From NCBI GenBank assembly GCA_036872755.1, contig JAVHNS010000007.1, forward strand, positions 1,984,001 through 2,048,000: DNA of 64,000 nt. Reading direction: 5' to 3'. Position numbers and translations under genes: made by a program. Numbering within the stretch: position 1 is the stretch's first letter; every line of letters begins with the position of its first letter. Shown here one piece after another: positions 63,301 through 64,000 of the stretch. Below the pieces are notes generated by a model. That model searched no databases, had not been told where the DNA came from, and saw nothing but the letters and a program-made list of their open reading frames with translations. The stretch comes from Orbilia blumenaviensis (lineage: Eukaryota; Ascomycota; Orbiliomycetes; Orbiliales; Orbiliaceae).

Positions 63301-64000
63301 AAACGAATGGGACAAGCCTGTGTGGGGTTGGGTCGTTGTCAATTACGCAAATTCTGGGGTGCAAGTATTCCTACCGGATGGTACATTCTATAGAGAAATT
63401 CGTATCGGAGAAGCTGGTAAATCTGTGACTTCACCCGCCTGGATCCCGTTCAAAAGACCTACGAATCCATCATTTGGTGACACCCACGAAATGCAACAAC
63501 TCGCTCGCTTTGTGAGTAAACTTGCGAATGATAAATACCTTGCTGAATTTGTGGGGATGATCAACTCTGCAACAGTTCAGCTACAAGCCCCACCAAGTGC
63601 ATATGCGGAATTCACCAGCTCGCTCATAGGGCGTCCCTTAGCACTCGTTAACATGGGTTGGTCTCTGGAGCTTGCTGCCAATGAACTCTCCAGTCAGGTT
63701 CCAAAAGATTTTGACCCAGAAAAATGGCTTCTGCCAAAGACTATCACTGACTCTCCCGATGATCGGGAAGAGACTCACGAAACCTACAAATTTGAAGTTA
63801 AGCTTGGCGACAAGCAACGTGGTTTTGACGGGTTGATTGGTTATTTCAACGGAAAACCCTCGAAAGAATGCGAACTTGGCAATGCACTTAACTTGGGAGT
63901 ATTTTATTCGCACTACAGCTCCAACGACCTATTAGGGCCGACTGATCCACAAAAGGAGTATGAATTCTTGAAGCACATCGATGAATCAAATTATCCGGTA
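60329..64000 (+). CDS. giant intronless ORF, unknown family, incomplete at the window end (at least 1224 aa)
   Basis: The frame is open from an ATG at 60329 (CACAATGGC context, A at -3) to the last base with no stop and no intron. The protein begins MADQNVLIPVKLDAFIFNEP. It has no signal peptide or membrane helices and is mixed alpha/beta, rich in Trp, Tyr and charged residues, with a helical part near codons 490-560. Segments such as YHLHWTMP-like YLHWTMPLVYRSG, YYVIGWNWREETD and NPFWRPTNEWDKPVWGWVVVNY look like a large enzyme, or a structural or cargo protein. I recognise no domain. An intronless giant gene beside multi-exon neighbours may point to horizontal origin. It is divergent from the lectin-like gene and may act with it and the DUF6603-like protein. 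Confidence 0.8.
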   Translation, partial: MADQNVLIPVKLDAFIFNEPVCNSGIDKTKIAPITQPNYSFLRLGKDYSYLQSDIMQYADLHNAWPANRNSRFTDLGTSIPFRKRQGVYLHWTMPLVYRSGFTDTKPKASARSGKLAGVTSADKDATMPKFPNAPARWLVIRKIDDMTTVQPAEAQEHIKRVTCWVVESDRRWKLEELGEDVDLQVDVSPFIYATSGDSPNDEPISLDEQAEVFIGAKVPLQHWEEEGAAKGRVDLKLLSSSNQLFPDYQPHCSNVFSMLDNFEYKPGEYLTQVDASYYVIGWNWREETDLFYVDDSNQTPRSEKLSTLNMEIKGSKKNTGVPSDMEQWLKSPKKTRSVCHGTMYNVKWNTERAPEKIPGDDYASLLNGTLPVSVGTTPLDALTTYADAHKDIEQDETTKRLEVIIHKLEKFLLARDDGVETQFEAADMLYNWNYSRFEGGQRYYVAGSDKGSSAALPDDTLSKLSDLNRQQALYDAISRRVKQLRWRMFSEWWRYSILPDNSHGENNTRVNVTKIGTLIKGLQEQAAAVHNQIEKYTKENKKFLPGGRPTYYQQRDPTLLVGGVKSGWQPDYLETLKFRLDSQVLGSDTPYSLIQDEDWLDSIKLLEKQIPHLSDSMKGLINEFVLLETNRVQDPGETIKKQPPLYHDQMEIDKDKDNKSILGPWRDLWNDTQPWFPLFLEWEVEYAHIPYDKYWELKEHVRSHGEPAKIHYIIKEDVDLEEAFKDIKPGDRDYRKLSGRVLILPQPSFSLEAKIRQFFDDTPVLPDTGLEEGDEEFIKNKLRQLGFISGPLAGFSSHLVTLEQGNHVKPILKVPETGELKVVHEAVREDAGLSEELLALIGIESDVTPYGTSKKPPSNNASLFKPVAHGQFKFTKLNIIDKFGQAITAIDPRPSKTPHKVWPCISDWYKPHTLKDTKNIPNIIERDKEDSKRCEYIQVPPTLNQPCRLNGAFIVPAIAKESTDAPEIRIRDLDTEVKPLWESNPFWRPTNEWDKPVWGWVVVNYANSGVQVFLPDGTFYREIRIGEAGKSVTSPAWIPFKRPTNPSFGDTHEMQQLARFVSKLANDKYLAEFVGMINSATVQLQAPPSAYAEFTSSLIGRPLALVNMGWSLELAANELSSQVPKDFDPEKWLLPKTITDSPDDREETHETYKFEVKLGDKQRGFDGLIGYFNGKPSKECELGNALNLGVFYSHYSSNDLLGPTDPQKEYEFLKHIDESNYPV

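Noticed and set aside
1..64000. CRISPR arrays or bacterial operon features
   Set aside because: No regularly spaced direct repeats; the genes have spliceosomal introns, so this is eukaryotic DNA.

Overview
The window looks like nuclear DNA of a filamentous ascomycete (Pezizomycotina; Leotiomycetes is a guess). Reasons: genes interrupted by short GT-AG introns, mostly 60-90 bp and often with CTAAC-like branch sites; a two-exon homologue of the Neurospora glucose-repressible gene grg-1/ccg-1; a fungal NLR-type (STAND) relic followed by TPRs; a fungal fucose-lectin-like propeller; and long gene-poor stretches full of low-complexity and decayed sequence.

Region 1 (1 to about 32.2 kb) is gene-poor. 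Most of it holds only short random-looking ORFs. The exceptions are five scattered members of one divergent two-finger C2H2/C2HC zinc-finger family, at 8.3, 14.9, 21.2, 25.4-26.6 (minus strand) and 31.6 kb. They share an N-terminal acidic/Ser-rich segment, a finger pair joined by a short H-x-h-[QKR]-[AM]-F-[KG]-C linker, a basic stretch after the fingers in two of them, and C-terminal helices of varying length. In four of five, the first finger carries an 11-14 residue insertion between its two cysteines. Near them are a broken gene fragment (27.2 kb), a weak coding relic (19.0-19.6 kb) and a dispersed short repeat of the GGCTGGTTTNCGAGACCAG type.

Region 2 (32.2-47.4 kb) holds a four-exon SLC35/TPT-type drug/metabolite superfamily transporter (minus, 33.4-34.9 kb), a four-exon truncated STAND/TPR gene (minus, 40.2-42.0 kb) that lacks its ATP-binding half, and the grg-1-like stress/starvation gene (plus, 47.1 kb). 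The last has a TATA box, a CRE palindrome and an overlapping double CRE upstream.

Region 3 (48.2-64.0 kb) is the most unusual block. It holds one 2406-residue protein (minus, four exons) that joins a ComEC-like metallo-beta-lactamase-fold domain to a very long DUF6603-like beta-rich region. Next is a fucose-lectin-like beta-propeller protein with a His-rich tail and a repeat-bearing, frame-shifted N-terminal extension (minus). Divergently transcribed from that is a giant intronless ORF (plus) of at least 1224 codons that runs off the window and that I cannot assign to a family. The three adjacent genes could be one accessory module; that is inference from position only.

All gene models were built by hand from reading frames and splice signals; no homology search was run.
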